Assembly (NCBI GenBank): GCA_902793605.1
Contig: CADBEB010000019.1
Coordinates: forward strand, 38,506-102,505
Direction: 5' to 3'
Length of the DNA stretch: 64,000 nt
DNA from: an uncultured Eubacteriales bacterium
GTDB lineage: Bacteria; Bacillota; Clostridia; Christensenellales; Aristaeellaceae
Each line of letters starts with the position of its first letter. Within the stretch, counting starts at the first letter, position 1. Positions 1-8,485 of this stretch are shown piece after piece. The translations under genes and the position numbers were made by a program. The notes beneath the pieces are model-generated. The model was not told the origin of the DNA. It made no database searches and saw only the letters and a list, made by a program, of their open reading frames with translations.

Positions 1-42
1 CACTGCGAAAGCTGCAGCCTCTCCTGCAGCAACAAAAAATGA
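1..42 (+). CDS. 3' end of an unidentified gene (partial)
   Basis: Thirteen codons are open from the window edge and end in TGA at 40-42, followed at once by a strong terminator, so this is probably the tail of a real gene. The tail reads HCESCSLSCSNKK and has three cysteines in ten residues, which suggests metal or Fe-S binding, but no family can be named from so little sequence. Confidence 0.4.
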   Translation, partial: HCESCSLSCSNKK

Positions 43-51
43 TCCACGAAG

Positions 52-94
52 AACCGCCGCGGAGATTTTATTCCCGCGGCGGTTTCGTGTTTTC
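52..94 (+). terminator. Rho-independent terminator
   Basis: The arms 52-62 and 74-84 form a perfect 11-bp GC-rich stem with an 11-nt loop, followed by a T-rich run ending in TTTT. It lies 10 nt after the stop of the gene entering from the left edge and probably also limits the minus-strand gene that ends at 102. Confidence 0.8.
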
Positions 95-101
95 TGTCCA
101 T

Positions 102-1451
102 TTATTTTCCTGTCACAAACCCGGCGATATCCCGGACGACCTGCATATCGACCTTCCCTTCGCGGGCGTAGGCTGCAGAGCCTTCTGTCTTTTCTCCGGG
201 CATGAACACATGCGTCAGCCCCGGATAAGAGATCAACTGCCAGTTATCCCTGTCCCCGACAGCTTCCTTCCATAAAGCAAAATCCACCATCGTGGCCTGG
301 TAATCCTCCTCGCCCTGCAGAAGCAGTACAGGTTCTGTGATCTCTTTCGCAGCCTGCAGGGCATCATAACCGGCCAGCCACTTCCAGTAGGAAGCATAGA
401 CCCCGATGACGGTATCATCCTCGGCCAGGGCATCAGGATTCTTCAGTTTGTCCAGCTCAGCGAAGATCATATCCTTCTGTGCCTGCTGCTCCTCGGTCAC
501 TTCCGGCATCAGGGAATAGAGGAAGTCGTACTGTTCCCGCATCAACTCGTCCAGCGACCGGGGTGAAGCCGCCATCATGATGAACCCGCAGGCCTTCACC
601 GGCGCCTCCTTCAGTTCCCTTGCAACCGCCGGGATCGCAGTCCCGCCGAGGCTGTGCCCCAGCACAAAGATCCGCTCCGGATCGATCTTCTCCTGCTTCG
701 CCATCAGCTGCACCGCGTTTACAGCGTCCTCAAGGTATTCATCCTTCAGCGTGATGTCTTTCTTTGCAGCGAGCGCAGCACCGAACACATAACTCCGTTT
801 GTCAAAGCGGTATACCGCAACACCCAGTTCGGCCAGGCCCTCCGCGATATCCCGGAAGGGTTTCAGGTTCCCGACCGTCTCGTCCTTGTCGCTGGAACCG
901 GAACCCTGCAGCAGGATCACGACCGGGAACGGCCCGTTTCCCTTTGGAACAGTCAGGACCCCTGGCAGTTCCCCGAGTCCCGGGACCTCAAGCGCCAGCT
1001 CCACCCTGTCAAAGACATCGGATTCCGTTTCCGCCTGTCTTCCCCCGTTGTACAGGCCTGTCGTCAGACTCGCGATCGCGCCGTCCTGCACAAGCATGAC
1101 CAGGTCCACGGACATCGCCTTAAACACGCAGGGGATATAGTACGCCTTGTAACCCTGCACATCCCCCTCATAGGCGGCGCCGATCTCCCGGATCTCTCCC
1201 AAACCTGCCAGCCCTTTCGCCAGCCCGGTGCTTCCACCCATCTTCGTGACAGCCGCCTCCATCTGGGCGGACATCGACCAGGCACCGTCCAGCTCTTCCG
1301 GATGTTCGCCCAGCAGGGCAGTGACCCATTCCTCCGCGTCCGCAGCCGTTTCGATCTTACGTACTTCCTGCTCCGCCGCAGCAATCCCGCAGGCAGTCAG
1401 CAACAGCATCCCGGCCAGCAACACCGCCAGCAGTCTCTTCATGTTCTTCAT
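102..1451 (-). CDS. Alpha/beta-hydrolase lipoprotein with DUF3887-like N-terminal domain
   Basis: This 449-residue exported lipoprotein starts with a Lys-rich n-region, a hydrophobic stretch and the lipobox LLTAC (Cys21). Residues of about 30-130 resemble the small DUF3887-type domain often placed before secreted hydrolases. The rest is an alpha/beta-hydrolase: oxyanion segment LLQGSGSSD, nucleophile elbow GHSLGG, acid-region LLLQGEEDY and a catalytic His in GLTHVF. The substrate is unknown; an esterase or acyl-peptidase role is inferred. The ATG at 1451 was chosen over one nine codons upstream because GGGGAGG lies at good spacing. The neighbours give no functional hint. Confidence 0.85.
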   Translation of the reverse strand: MKNMKRLLAVLLAGMLLLTACGIAAAEQEVRKIETAADAEEWVTALLGEHPEELDGAWSMSAQMEAAVTKMGGSTGLAKGLAGLGEIREIGAAYEGDVQGYKAYYIPCVFKAMSVDLVMLVQDGAIASLTTGLYNGGRQAETESDVFDRVELALEVPGLGELPGVLTVPKGNGPFPVVILLQGSGSSDKDETVGNLKPFRDIAEGLAELGVAVYRFDKRSYVFGAALAAKKDITLKDEYLEDAVNAVQLMAKQEKIDPERIFVLGHSLGGTAIPAVARELKEAPVKACGFIMMAASPRSLDELMREQYDFLYSLMPEVTEEQQAQKDMIFAELDKLKNPDALAEDDTVIGVYASYWKWLAGYDALQAAKEITEPVLLLQGEEDYQATMVDFALWKEAVGDRDNWQLISYPGLTHVFMPGEKTEGSAAYAREGKVDMQVVRDIAGFVTGK

Positions 1452-1572
1452 CTCATTTCCCTCCCCAAACATCCACACTGAATCCGTGATGCCCGCACTT
1501 CCCGCAGGTCAGCTTCCGTATCCTCTTCGTATGCCGTATGCGGAACACTTTTTTATGGCAACCGTCCGGTTT

Positions 1573-2478
1573 TCAGTCTCCGACGACTGCCCGAACGCAC
1601 TCCTCGATATCCATTGCTCTTCGCAGGAGCCTCTTCTTCCGGATGTCTCCTTCACCCGGCCATTCCATCAGCTTCTTGATCCGGCCGAGTGCGATGGTCG
1701 CATCGAACCGCTCCCTCCAGCCTTCGTACAGCGTCGTATACCAGGTCCATAATTCTTCCCTGCTTGCTTCCGGTCCTCCCCGGATCCTGCGCGCAAGGGC
1801 AGGATCCGCCAGCAGTCCGCGGCCGATCATGACAGCTTCCACAGCAGGAAAACGTTCCCTGATTTCGCTCACATCTTCCGCCGTGCGCAGGTCGCCATTC
1901 CAGACCGGATGGGAGACCCCCCTCTGCAAAGCAAGCTCAAAGGCTTCCGGATGGGTGCTGCCGGTATACTGCTCCCTCATCGTCCGCAGGTGAATTGCCA
2001 CATGTGCGAGGGGATAGTCTGCCAGTATATCCAGGATACCCGGCCACTCTTCGGCGCTGTCATATCCGATCCGGGTCTTGACCGAGAGCGATACCGGCAG
2101 CGTATTCGAGAACACCCTGTCCATGAAGGAACGCAGACCATCCGGATCGCGCAGCATACCGCTCCCGCGTCCCCGCTTTGTTACCGTCGGGGATGGACAG
2201 CCGATGTTCAGGTCCGCACAGGCGTACCCGCATTCGCTCACATAGTATAGCCACGCGGACAGCTGCTCCGGATCCCGCGTCAGTGCCTGGGGCAGAATAT
2301 CCAGGCCTTCATTTTCCTCCGGCGAGATGTCCCGTTTTTCCCGTGTCAGCAGCGACAGCGTCTGGTTCAGCTTGTGAAAAGGGAGGCAGTATACGTCGAT
2401 TCCCCCGAAGATCCGGGCATGGGCCTGTCGCAGGATCCCGTCCGTGACACCCTCCATCGGTGCAAAATAGATCTTCAA
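1573..2478 (-). CDS. dus: tRNA-dihydrouridine synthase
   Basis: This is an FMN-dependent enzyme that reduces uridine to dihydrouridine in tRNA D-loops. The TIM-barrel opens with the family signature APMEGVTD near residue 6. NIGCPSPTVTKRGRGSGML holds the catalytic Cys, VKTRIGYD the FMN/tRNA-binding Lys-Arg, and AIHLRTMREQYTG the His of the substrate pocket. Near the end, NGDL and MIGRG bind FMN phosphate. The long open frame continues upstream to 2619, but the family starts at KIYFAPMEG; a TTG at 2478 is preceded by GGAGG at 7 nt and gives a 301-residue protein of normal length. The Dus subclass is not resolved. Confidence 0.88.
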   Translation of the reverse strand: MKIYFAPMEGVTDGILRQAHARIFGGIDVYCLPFHKLNQTLSLLTREKRDISPEENEGLDILPQALTRDPEQLSAWLYYVSECGYACADLNIGCPSPTVTKRGRGSGMLRDPDGLRSFMDRVFSNTLPVSLSVKTRIGYDSAEEWPGILDILADYPLAHVAIHLRTMREQYTGSTHPEAFELALQRGVSHPVWNGDLRTAEDVSEIRERFPAVEAVMIGRGLLADPALARRIRGGPEASREELWTWYTTLYEGWRERFDATIALGRIKKLMEWPGEGDIRKKRLLRRAMDIEECVRAVVGD

Positions 2479-2524
2479 CCCGGTTCCTCCCATAAAGAGC
2501 CTTTTTGCTGTATCCGTAGTGTAA

Positions 2525-2553
2525 ATCATATCATAACCATTCTGAAAGGAAAA
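2525..2553 (-). promoter_or_regulatory. Putative promoter of dus
   Basis: On the minus strand, TTTTCC (2548-2553) and TATGAT (2525-2530) are separated by 17 nt, with the extended element TTATGA just before the -10 box. A start point near 2518 would give a leader of about 40 nt. The -35 match is weak. Confidence 0.5.
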
Positions 2554-2606
2554 GAGGACAAGTCCAGCATCGGAGAACCTCCCGTTTTGTTTCAGGTGAC
2601 ATAAGA

Positions 2607-2656
2607 ATGCTCCCTTCATGCAACAGCTTTTTTACTGTCTTTCATGAAGGGAGCAT
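2607..2656. repeat. 14-bp perfect inverted repeat
   Basis: The arms ATGCTCCCTTCATG (2607-2620) and its reverse complement (2643-2656) flank a 22-nt loop. They lie between the solute-binding gene ending at 2737 and dus. Read on the minus strand the hairpin is followed only by TTCTTATG, so it is a poor intrinsic terminator, although ending the upstream transcript is its most likely role. Confidence 0.7.
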
Positions 2657-2736
2657 ATCAATGAACAGGGGTGCTGTTAATCATCTGATATTCAGCTGAA
2701 GAAGTTTAAGGGACAATCGGAGCGCTTTCTTATCTT

Positions 2737-4242
2737 TTACTTCAGCGATTCTTTCCAGGTCGCGTACTGCGCTTCGACTTCCGCCTTCAGGTCGTCAATG
2801 CCCGCTTCCTTCAGTGCCTTGCGGAACGCTTCCAGCCCAGCCTCAGGATCGTCCGGGTCCACCGCGCCGACCATCAGTGGCCGTTCAAACTTCTTCACGA
2901 CTTCGGCCACGGAATCCAGCAAATCCTGGCACTTGCTCTTGTCCAGGCGGAAACCGTAGGAAGCAGTCTTCGGCGCGCCGTCTGCGAAAGACTGCAGCAG
3001 CGCGTTCTTTTCCGGATCTTCGGTCGTCAGCACGTACTGGAGCTTGGTGTTGCCAACCGTCCATGCACCGCCGTGCATACCGTACCAGTTGGCATCCTCG
3101 ATCAGTTCAACCTGCTGGTCGTTGACCTTCCTGTAGTTCACGCCTTCCTTGCCGTAGAGCATCAGGTTCACCAGCGTGGGATCGCTGTGCATCAGGTTCA
3201 GGTACTTCATGGCCGTCTTGTATTTCGCGGTCTTCGGGATCGCGAACATCGAACCGCCAGCCTGGCAGGTCACCAGGTACTTGTCCTGCATGATGATCTC
3301 GGTCAGCTCAAAATCCGGCACATCAGGCGCCTTGTTGGCGCCGTACATCTCCACGGACTTGATGTTATTGCCCTTCAGCGGCTGGGTGAATACCAGGAAA
3401 TTACCCGTACCGAATTCCTTGTTGTAGTCAAAGCCGAGATCGGCAGCTTCCGGATTGATATAGCCGGCTTCCATCCATTTACGCATCAGGCGGATATGGG
3501 CTTCCTGCTCTTCCGTCTCATAGATGCTGTAGACGGTTTCGTCGAACTCGCCGTCCTCATTTTTGGCCATCTTCATGTCCAGGGCATCGCCCTCGATGGC
3601 AACCCATTCATGGATCCAGGGCTCATCCGACCAACGGTCTTTTTCCATCAGGTAGGGATAATTGTCCGGGAACATTTCCTTATACTTCGCCAGCCAGGGT
3701 TCCAGCTCTTCCGTGGTCTTCACCGGATCCTTCTCGACGTCCCAGCCGATCTTCTCGGCTGCCGTCTTATTGACAATCAGTCCGGATGGCACACACAGTT
3801 CCTTGTTCGTGGGAATGCCGTACAGGATGCCGTTGAACTTGGCACCGTCCATGAAGTCCTGCGGCAGGGTCTCCAGGATGCCTTCGCCGTTCTTCTCCAG
3901 CAGGTCGTCCTGGTCCAGCGGCAGCAGTTTGCCGGCCAGGATCTCCTGGACATAGCCCTCCCAGTCCGCCGTAAAGATCAGGTCGATCTTTTCGTCATCC
4001 ATCAGCGCCTTGATCGCCACGTTTGTCCATTCGGGATCCCAGGTGACCAGGTGGAAGGCGACCTTTGCCTTGATCAGCGGCTCGACATATTCGCTGACCG
4101 CTTCTTCGACGCCCTTGCGGATCTCTTCATCATCCTTGTTGGCAATCCAGTAGATGTCCAGGGTGTAGTCCTTCGCGAATGCGGCGGACGCCAGCCCCAG
4201 CGTCAGCGACAGAACCAACAGGAATGCAATCAGTTTACGCAT
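2737..4242 (-). CDS. Extracellular solute-binding protein (DUF3502-type, ABC importer)
   Basis: This 501-residue secreted binding protein has a signal peptide ending ASAAFA-K and no lipobox cysteine. The body is a family-1-like carbohydrate-binding fold. The last 75 residues (ASYGFRLDKSKC onward, then VDPDDPEAGLEAF and ATWKESLK) match the C-terminal layout of DUF3502 lipoproteins that serve LplB/YtcP-type permeases for complex saccharides. No permease gene adjoins it: upstream lies a broken GH13 gene and downstream dus, so it is an orphan or works with permeases elsewhere. The ATG is preceded by GAGGAGG. The substrate cannot be told. Confidence 0.85.
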   Translation of the reverse strand: MRKLIAFLLVLSLTLGLASAAFAKDYTLDIYWIANKDDEEIRKGVEEAVSEYVEPLIKAKVAFHLVTWDPEWTNVAIKALMDDEKIDLIFTADWEGYVQEILAGKLLPLDQDDLLEKNGEGILETLPQDFMDGAKFNGILYGIPTNKELCVPSGLIVNKTAAEKIGWDVEKDPVKTTEELEPWLAKYKEMFPDNYPYLMEKDRWSDEPWIHEWVAIEGDALDMKMAKNEDGEFDETVYSIYETEEQEAHIRLMRKWMEAGYINPEAADLGFDYNKEFGTGNFLVFTQPLKGNNIKSVEMYGANKAPDVPDFELTEIIMQDKYLVTCQAGGSMFAIPKTAKYKTAMKYLNLMHSDPTLVNLMLYGKEGVNYRKVNDQQVELIEDANWYGMHGGAWTVGNTKLQYVLTTEDPEKNALLQSFADGAPKTASYGFRLDKSKCQDLLDSVAEVVKKFERPLMVGAVDPDDPEAGLEAFRKALKEAGIDDLKAEVEAQYATWKESLK

Positions 4243-4298
4243 CGATATGAACCTCCTCGTTTTTAAACAGCCTTATTGAGTTTTCCGGTGCTTTAATA

Positions 4299-4327
4299 AA
4301 CATATCACAAAACAGGCCTTTGTACAA
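4299..4327 (-). promoter_or_regulatory. Promoter of the orphan solute-binding protein
   Basis: On the minus strand TTGTAC (4322-4327) is followed after exactly 17 nt by TATGTT (4299-4304), with the extended element TGTGA directly upstream of the -10 box. It lies beside the 3' end of the degenerate glucosidase gene. Confidence 0.65.
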
Positions 4328-4335
4328 GTCTGTTT

Positions 4336-4955
4336 TTACTCCTTCTCCTGATACAGCACCCTTGCTTCATAAGGCTGCAGCCTGCCCGCCTGGTGGGTCG
4401 GATAGTTGGAGATCAGTTCTTCTCCGCCGGTTTCCTCCGCCAGCGTACAGGGCACCGTATGGTCCGTCCAGTTCAGCATCACCGTCAGGCGTTTGCCGTC
4501 CAGCTCCCGTGCGTAGGCATAGACTTTCTCGTCGTCCTCCAGCAGCGGGATGAACTTCCCGTACACGATCACGTCGTATGTATGGCGCAGCCCGATCAGC
4601 TTCCGGTAGTAGTGGTATACGCTGTCCGGATCGTTGACCTGGTCCTCCGCGTTGATCAGCAGGTAGTTTTTGTTCACCGGCAGCCACGGCGTCCCCGTCG
4701 TAAATCCGGCGTTCTTCTCTGTGTTCCACTGCATGGGCGTCCGGGCATGGTCCCGGGCGATCCGCGCAAAGTATCGCAGCATGTCCTGCACGTAGACCGG
4801 CGAGATCCAGATCACGTCAATCCCCAGGTTCTTCAGGTAATCCAGGTGGGCTGTAATGCCGTTCAGGTCGCCGATGCCGTCCCCGTTGGAGTTGGCAAAG
4901 CAGCGAGGATAGATCTGGTACACCTCCGCTTCCTTCTACCAAGTTCTTTTTTCAT
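4336..4955 (-). pseudogene. GH13 alpha-glucosidase / oligo-1,6-glucosidase, catalytic core deleted
   Basis: The N-terminal part VYQIYPRCFANSNGDGIGDL, continuing to DVIWISPVY, is the start of GH13 alpha-glucosidases. It is joined in frame to the tail beginning DMLRYFARIARDHARTPMQW. About 330 residues holding the catalytic Asp, Glu and Asp should lie between, so the product cannot be an active enzyme. Upstream there are two more lesions: the expected Trp-Trp-Lys start reads TGG-TAG-AAG (amber at 4936-4938), and the only good ATG (4953-4955) is out of frame across a run of six A (minus strand). A GTG at 4923 could still start a 195-residue remnant. Intact homologues have about 550 residues. Confidence 0.9.
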
Positions 4956-5120
4956 TGTTGATTGTGATCCCCCCCGTCAACGCGCCGGGTAAGCGAGCGC
5001 ATATCCGCAATGTCTGATTTTCTGATCTTTTCAATCATTATTCTGCCACGCGTTGTTCCTTCTGTCAACGAATACGCGCATGACCGATTAAAAATATACG
5101 CGGTTTTTCCAATTCGGATA

Positions 5121-5149
5121 TTGACAAAGAAAAAAAACGGAATTAGAAT
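5121..5149 (+). promoter_or_regulatory. Consensus promoter of sugar ABC operon
   Basis: A perfect TTGACA (5121-5126) is separated by 17 nt from TAGAAT (5144-5149). The start point should fall near 5156, a few bases before the palindromic operator at 5161-5180. This arrangement suits repression by blocking the polymerase. Confidence 0.85.
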
Positions 5150-5160
5150 ATGCGCAGACC

Positions 5161-5180
5161 GATTGGAAACGTTTCCAATC
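5161..5180 (+). promoter_or_regulatory. Palindromic LacI-family / cre-type operator
   Basis: GATTGGAAACGTTTCCAATC is a perfect 20-bp palindrome centred on ACGT, immediately downstream of the predicted start point. The central CpG and flanking A/T tracts are typical of LacI-family operators, either the CcpA cre class or a pathway-specific repressor; its perfect symmetry favours a specific one. No regulator gene lies in the window. Confidence 0.85.
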
Positions 5181-5220
5181 GCGAAAAATCGCGGTTTTCC
5201 GCAAAAAAGGAGAGAAAATC

Positions 5221-6492
5221 ATGAGGAAATTTGTTGCGCTGCTCTTGGCACTGGCAATGACACTGACCATCGTCTCTATCGCCTCTGCCGACGAAACCGG
5301 TAAAGTCTATTACCTGAACTTCAAGCCCGAAGCTGATCAGGCTTGGCAGGATCTGGCGGCCGAGTACACCAAGCAGACCGGTGTCGAAGTCAAAGTGCTA
5401 ACCGCCGCCTCCGGCACCTACAGCGATACCCTGACCTCCGAGATGGAAAAAAAGGATGCTGCTCCTACCCTGTTCCAGATCGGCAACGCTGAAGGCGTAG
5501 CCACCTGGGGTGATTATGCTCTTGCACTGGACGGCACTGACCTGATCAACGAGATGACCACGGCCGACTTCAACCTGAAGAACGCCAATGGTGAGACCGT
5601 CGCTGTCGGATACTGCTACGAAGCGTATGGTATCATCACCAACAAAGCCTTGCTTGAGAAGGCTGGCTACACAGTGGCTGACATCACCAACTTTGAGAGC
5701 CTGAAAAAGGTAGCTGACGATATCCATGCGCGCGCAGCGGAACTGGGCTTCGATGCCTTCACCTCTGCCGGCCTGGACGGATCTTCTTCCTGGCGCTTCT
5801 CCGGTCACCTGACCAATATGCCGCTGTTCTATGAGTTCCGCGATGACGGCATCACCGAGCAACCCGCCACCGTAAAAGGTACTTACCTGAATGCCTACAA
5901 GAATATTTGGGATCTGTATATCACTGATTCCGCCGCGGATCCGGCCAAGCTCTCCACCTACACCGGTGATGCCGCTCAGGAAGAATTTGCTACCGGCAAG
6001 GCCGTCTTCTTCCAGAACGGTACTTGGACTTATGCCGACCTGAGTGCGGCAATCGATCCCGCGAACCTGACCATGTTGCCCATCTACTGCGGTGTAGAGG
6101 GAGAAGAAAACGCTGCCCTGTGCGCCGGAACCGAGAATTGCTGGGCTGTGAACTCCAAGGCTTCCGAAGCTGACCAGAAAGCCACGCTGGACTTCCTCAA
6201 GTGGGTTGTTACCAGTGATGAAGGCACCAAAATGATGGCGGAACAGTTCGGACCCATTCCGTTTAAAAACGCTAAGGAGCCCGAAAACGTATTCTTCAAG
6301 GACGCGAACGAGATGCTTGCCGCCGGTAAGTACGTTGTGACCTGGGCGTTCAACTATACACCCGATGTGGACAACTGGCGCGCCGGAATCGTCTCCGCGC
6401 TGGAACAGTATTCTGCCGGTTCCGCTGACTGGAGCGAACTGGAATATGCATTCGTGGACGGCTGGGCCAAGTGCTACGAAGCTACGCACTGA
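5221..6492 (+). CDS. Sugar ABC transporter substrate-binding protein
   Basis: This 423-residue secreted protein has a Lys/Arg n-region, a hydrophobic core and a probable cleavage after SIASA. It has no lipobox Cys. The fold is family-1 extracellular solute-binding, with FFQNGTWTY and KWVVTSDEGTKMM segments typical of the maltose/multiple-sugar group. AAGGAGAG lies 6 nt before the ATG. It heads a three-gene operon with two permeases. The broken alpha-glucosidase gene alongside suggests an alpha-glucoside substrate, but that is inference. Confidence 0.9.
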   Translation: MRKFVALLLALAMTLTIVSIASADETGKVYYLNFKPEADQAWQDLAAEYTKQTGVEVKVLTAASGTYSDTLTSEMEKKDAAPTLFQIGNAEGVATWGDYALALDGTDLINEMTTADFNLKNANGETVAVGYCYEAYGIITNKALLEKAGYTVADITNFESLKKVADDIHARAAELGFDAFTSAGLDGSSSWRFSGHLTNMPLFYEFRDDGITEQPATVKGTYLNAYKNIWDLYITDSAADPAKLSTYTGDAAQEEFATGKAVFFQNGTWTYADLSAAIDPANLTMLPIYCGVEGEENAALCAGTENCWAVNSKASEADQKATLDFLKWVVTSDEGTKMMAEQFGPIPFKNAKEPENVFFKDANEMLAAGKYVVTWAFNYTPDVDNWRAGIVSALEQYSAGSADWSELEYAFVDGWAKCYEATH

Positions 6493-6561
6493 TTGATCGT
6501 TTTTCCTTTGGGGAGCGGGTATAACCGCTCCCCTTTCAGTACTGAAAAGGAGTGAGAGACC

Positions 6562-7452
6562 GTGAAAAGAAAAGGCCGGGCGGCTGCGGGAGCCGTAACG
6601 TCACCACTGATCCGTAAGCCAATCCAGCGTTGGTTTGCTGTTTTTCTTCTGCCTACCTTCCTGTGTTTCTGCATCGGTTTCCTCTGGCCGTTCATTCAAG
6701 GCATCTTTTTGTCCTTTCACAAGTTTACCACGGTCAGCAACACGTCATTTGTGGGCATCAACAACTACCTGAAAGCCTTCAAAGACGAAGGGTTTATGCA
6801 CGCCTTCGGGTTTACCGCCCTTGTCGCAGTTACCTCGCTGATCCTGATCAATGTGTTGGCCTTTGCCGTGGCATTTGCACTGACTAAACAAATACGAGGC
6901 AGCAATCTGTTTCGCGGCGTATTTTTTGTACCGAATCTGATTGGCGGTATCGTCCTTGGTTATATCTGGAAGACCTTGATTAATTCTGTTCTGCCCGTTA
7001 GTATGTCCATTCAGGCCGAATACGGATTCTGGGGCTTGATCGTCGTCCTCTGCTGGCAGCAGGTCGGCTATATGATGATCATCTATATTGCCGGCCTTCA
7101 GGCAGTACCGGAGGATATGCTGGAAGCAGCAAGGATTGACGGTGCCAGTGGATGGAAAACCTTGTGGCATATCATCCTGCCCAATGTAATGCCCTCCATA
7201 ACAATCTGCACCTTTCTTAGCCTGACCAACGGTTTCAAGCTGTATGACCAGAACTTGGTGTTGACCAATGGCGCGCCAATGCGCAGGGGTATAGGGATGA
7301 CGGAAATGCTGGCGCTGAACATAGCGAATAATTTCACTACTGCCAACCAGCGGGGTGTCGCCCAGGCAAAAGCCGTTCTGTTCTTTATCCTGGTGACCGC
7401 CCTTGCTCTGATACAGCTTCGTCTGACTCGCAGTAAGGAGGTGCAGCAGTAA
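6562..7452 (+). CDS. Sugar ABC transporter permease, MalF/UgpA type
   Basis: This 296-residue inner-membrane permease has six predicted helices and the cytoplasmic EAA loop EAARIDGASGWKTLWHIILP that docks the ATPase. It starts at GTG (6562) with AAGGAGTGAG just upstream; no nearby ATG has a comparable site. Its stop overlaps the start of the next gene (TAATG), so the two permeases are translationally coupled. The gap of 69 nt after the binding-protein gene holds no terminator. Confidence 0.92.
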   Translation: MKRKGRAAAGAVTSPLIRKPIQRWFAVFLLPTFLCFCIGFLWPFIQGIFLSFHKFTTVSNTSFVGINNYLKAFKDEGFMHAFGFTALVAVTSLILINVLAFAVAFALTKQIRGSNLFRGVFFVPNLIGGIVLGYIWKTLINSVLPVSMSIQAEYGFWGLIVVLCWQQVGYMMIIYIAGLQAVPEDMLEAARIDGASGWKTLWHIILPNVMPSITICTFLSLTNGFKLYDQNLVLTNGAPMRRGIGMTEMLALNIANNFTTANQRGVAQAKAVLFFILVTALALIQLRLTRSKEVQQ

Positions 7453-8324
7453 TGGAGATCCGCATGAAAAAGCAAGAGACCGATCAGAAGAGCACACCCG
7501 GAAAAATCGCTCTGACCGTTGTTTTTGCCGTAATCAGTGTGATCTGGATGATGCCGATCATCATCGTGCTCTACAACTCACTGAAAACAAACGGCGCTGT
7601 AAACACACAACTGTTTGCACTTCCGAATGCCGAAACCTATGTCGGCTTTGACAACTATATCAACGGCATGACCTTCGGCAACTATCCTTTCTACTTTTCA
7701 GCCGGATACAGTGTTTTTATCACACTGGCTTCCACTTTCCTGATCCTTCTTTGCACTTCCATGGCTGCCTGGTATGTTTCCCGTGTAAATGACCTCTTCT
7801 CCAAGGTAGTCTATTATCTGTGTGTATTTTCCATGGTCGTTCCTTTCCAGATGGTTATGTTCACACTGGCCAATACAGCACGTGAGCTCCACCTGGATAC
7901 CCCCTGGAGCATCCCAGTAGTCTATCTCGGGTTCGGTGCAGGCCTGGCAGTATTTATGTTCGTCGGCTTTGTCAAATCCATACCCATTGATATCGAAGAA
8001 GCCGCTTCCATCGACGGCTGCGGTCCGCTACGGACATTCTTCAGCGTAGTCCTGCCGATGATGAAGCCCACGTTGATCTCCGTCGGTGTGCTTGAGATCA
8101 TGTGGGTATGGAACGACTACCTGCTCCCCTACTTGGTACTGGACGTGACCAAATATAAGACCATTCCCATTCATATCCAGTATCTGCAAGGAAGCTACGG
8201 TCGGGTAGACCTGGGCGCCACCATGGCGTTGATCATCCTGAGTCTGTTACCCATTGTGATCTTCTACCTGACCTGCCAGAAGCACATCATCAAAGGTGTC
8301 GCTGCCGGCGCGGTCAAAGGATAA
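7452..8324 (+). CDS. Sugar ABC transporter permease, MalG type
   Basis: This 290-residue partner permease has about six helices, the EAA loop EAASIDGCGPLRTFFSVVLP and the usual MalG-type tail KHIIKGVAAGAVKG. AAGGAGGTG lies 9 nt before its ATG, inside the end of the preceding gene. No ATPase gene follows. In Firmicutes such importers are commonly energised by a shared MsmX-type ATPase encoded elsewhere; that is known for the family but not shown here. Confidence 0.92.
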   Translation: MEIRMKKQETDQKSTPGKIALTVVFAVISVIWMMPIIIVLYNSLKTNGAVNTQLFALPNAETYVGFDNYINGMTFGNYPFYFSAGYSVFITLASTFLILLCTSMAAWYVSRVNDLFSKVVYYLCVFSMVVPFQMVMFTLANTARELHLDTPWSIPVVYLGFGAGLAVFMFVGFVKSIPIDIEEAASIDGCGPLRTFFSVVLPMMKPTLISVGVLEIMWVWNDYLLPYLVLDVTKYKTIPIHIQYLQGSYGRVDLGATMALIILSLLPIVIFYLTCQKHIIKGVAAGAVKG

Positions 8325-8345
8325 AAAACAATCACACAAAAACTT

Positions 8346-8377
8346 ACGCTGTCGGAATGACAGCGTATTGTTTTATT
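8346..8377 (+). terminator. Rho-independent terminator of ABC operon
   Basis: A perfect 8-bp stem (ACGCTGTC / GACAGCGT) with a GGAAT loop is followed by ATTGTTTTATT, 21 nt after the last permease. An A-rich tract precedes it and could extend the stem. Confidence 0.85.
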
Positions 8378-8485
8378 CCATTTGTCAGCTTCCATACTTC
8401 CGAAAAATGACAAAAAATCTTCTGTCGGGCAGAATTGTTTGAGCACATACAACTGTCCGGACCGACCCTGGAAGAAGAACAAGGT

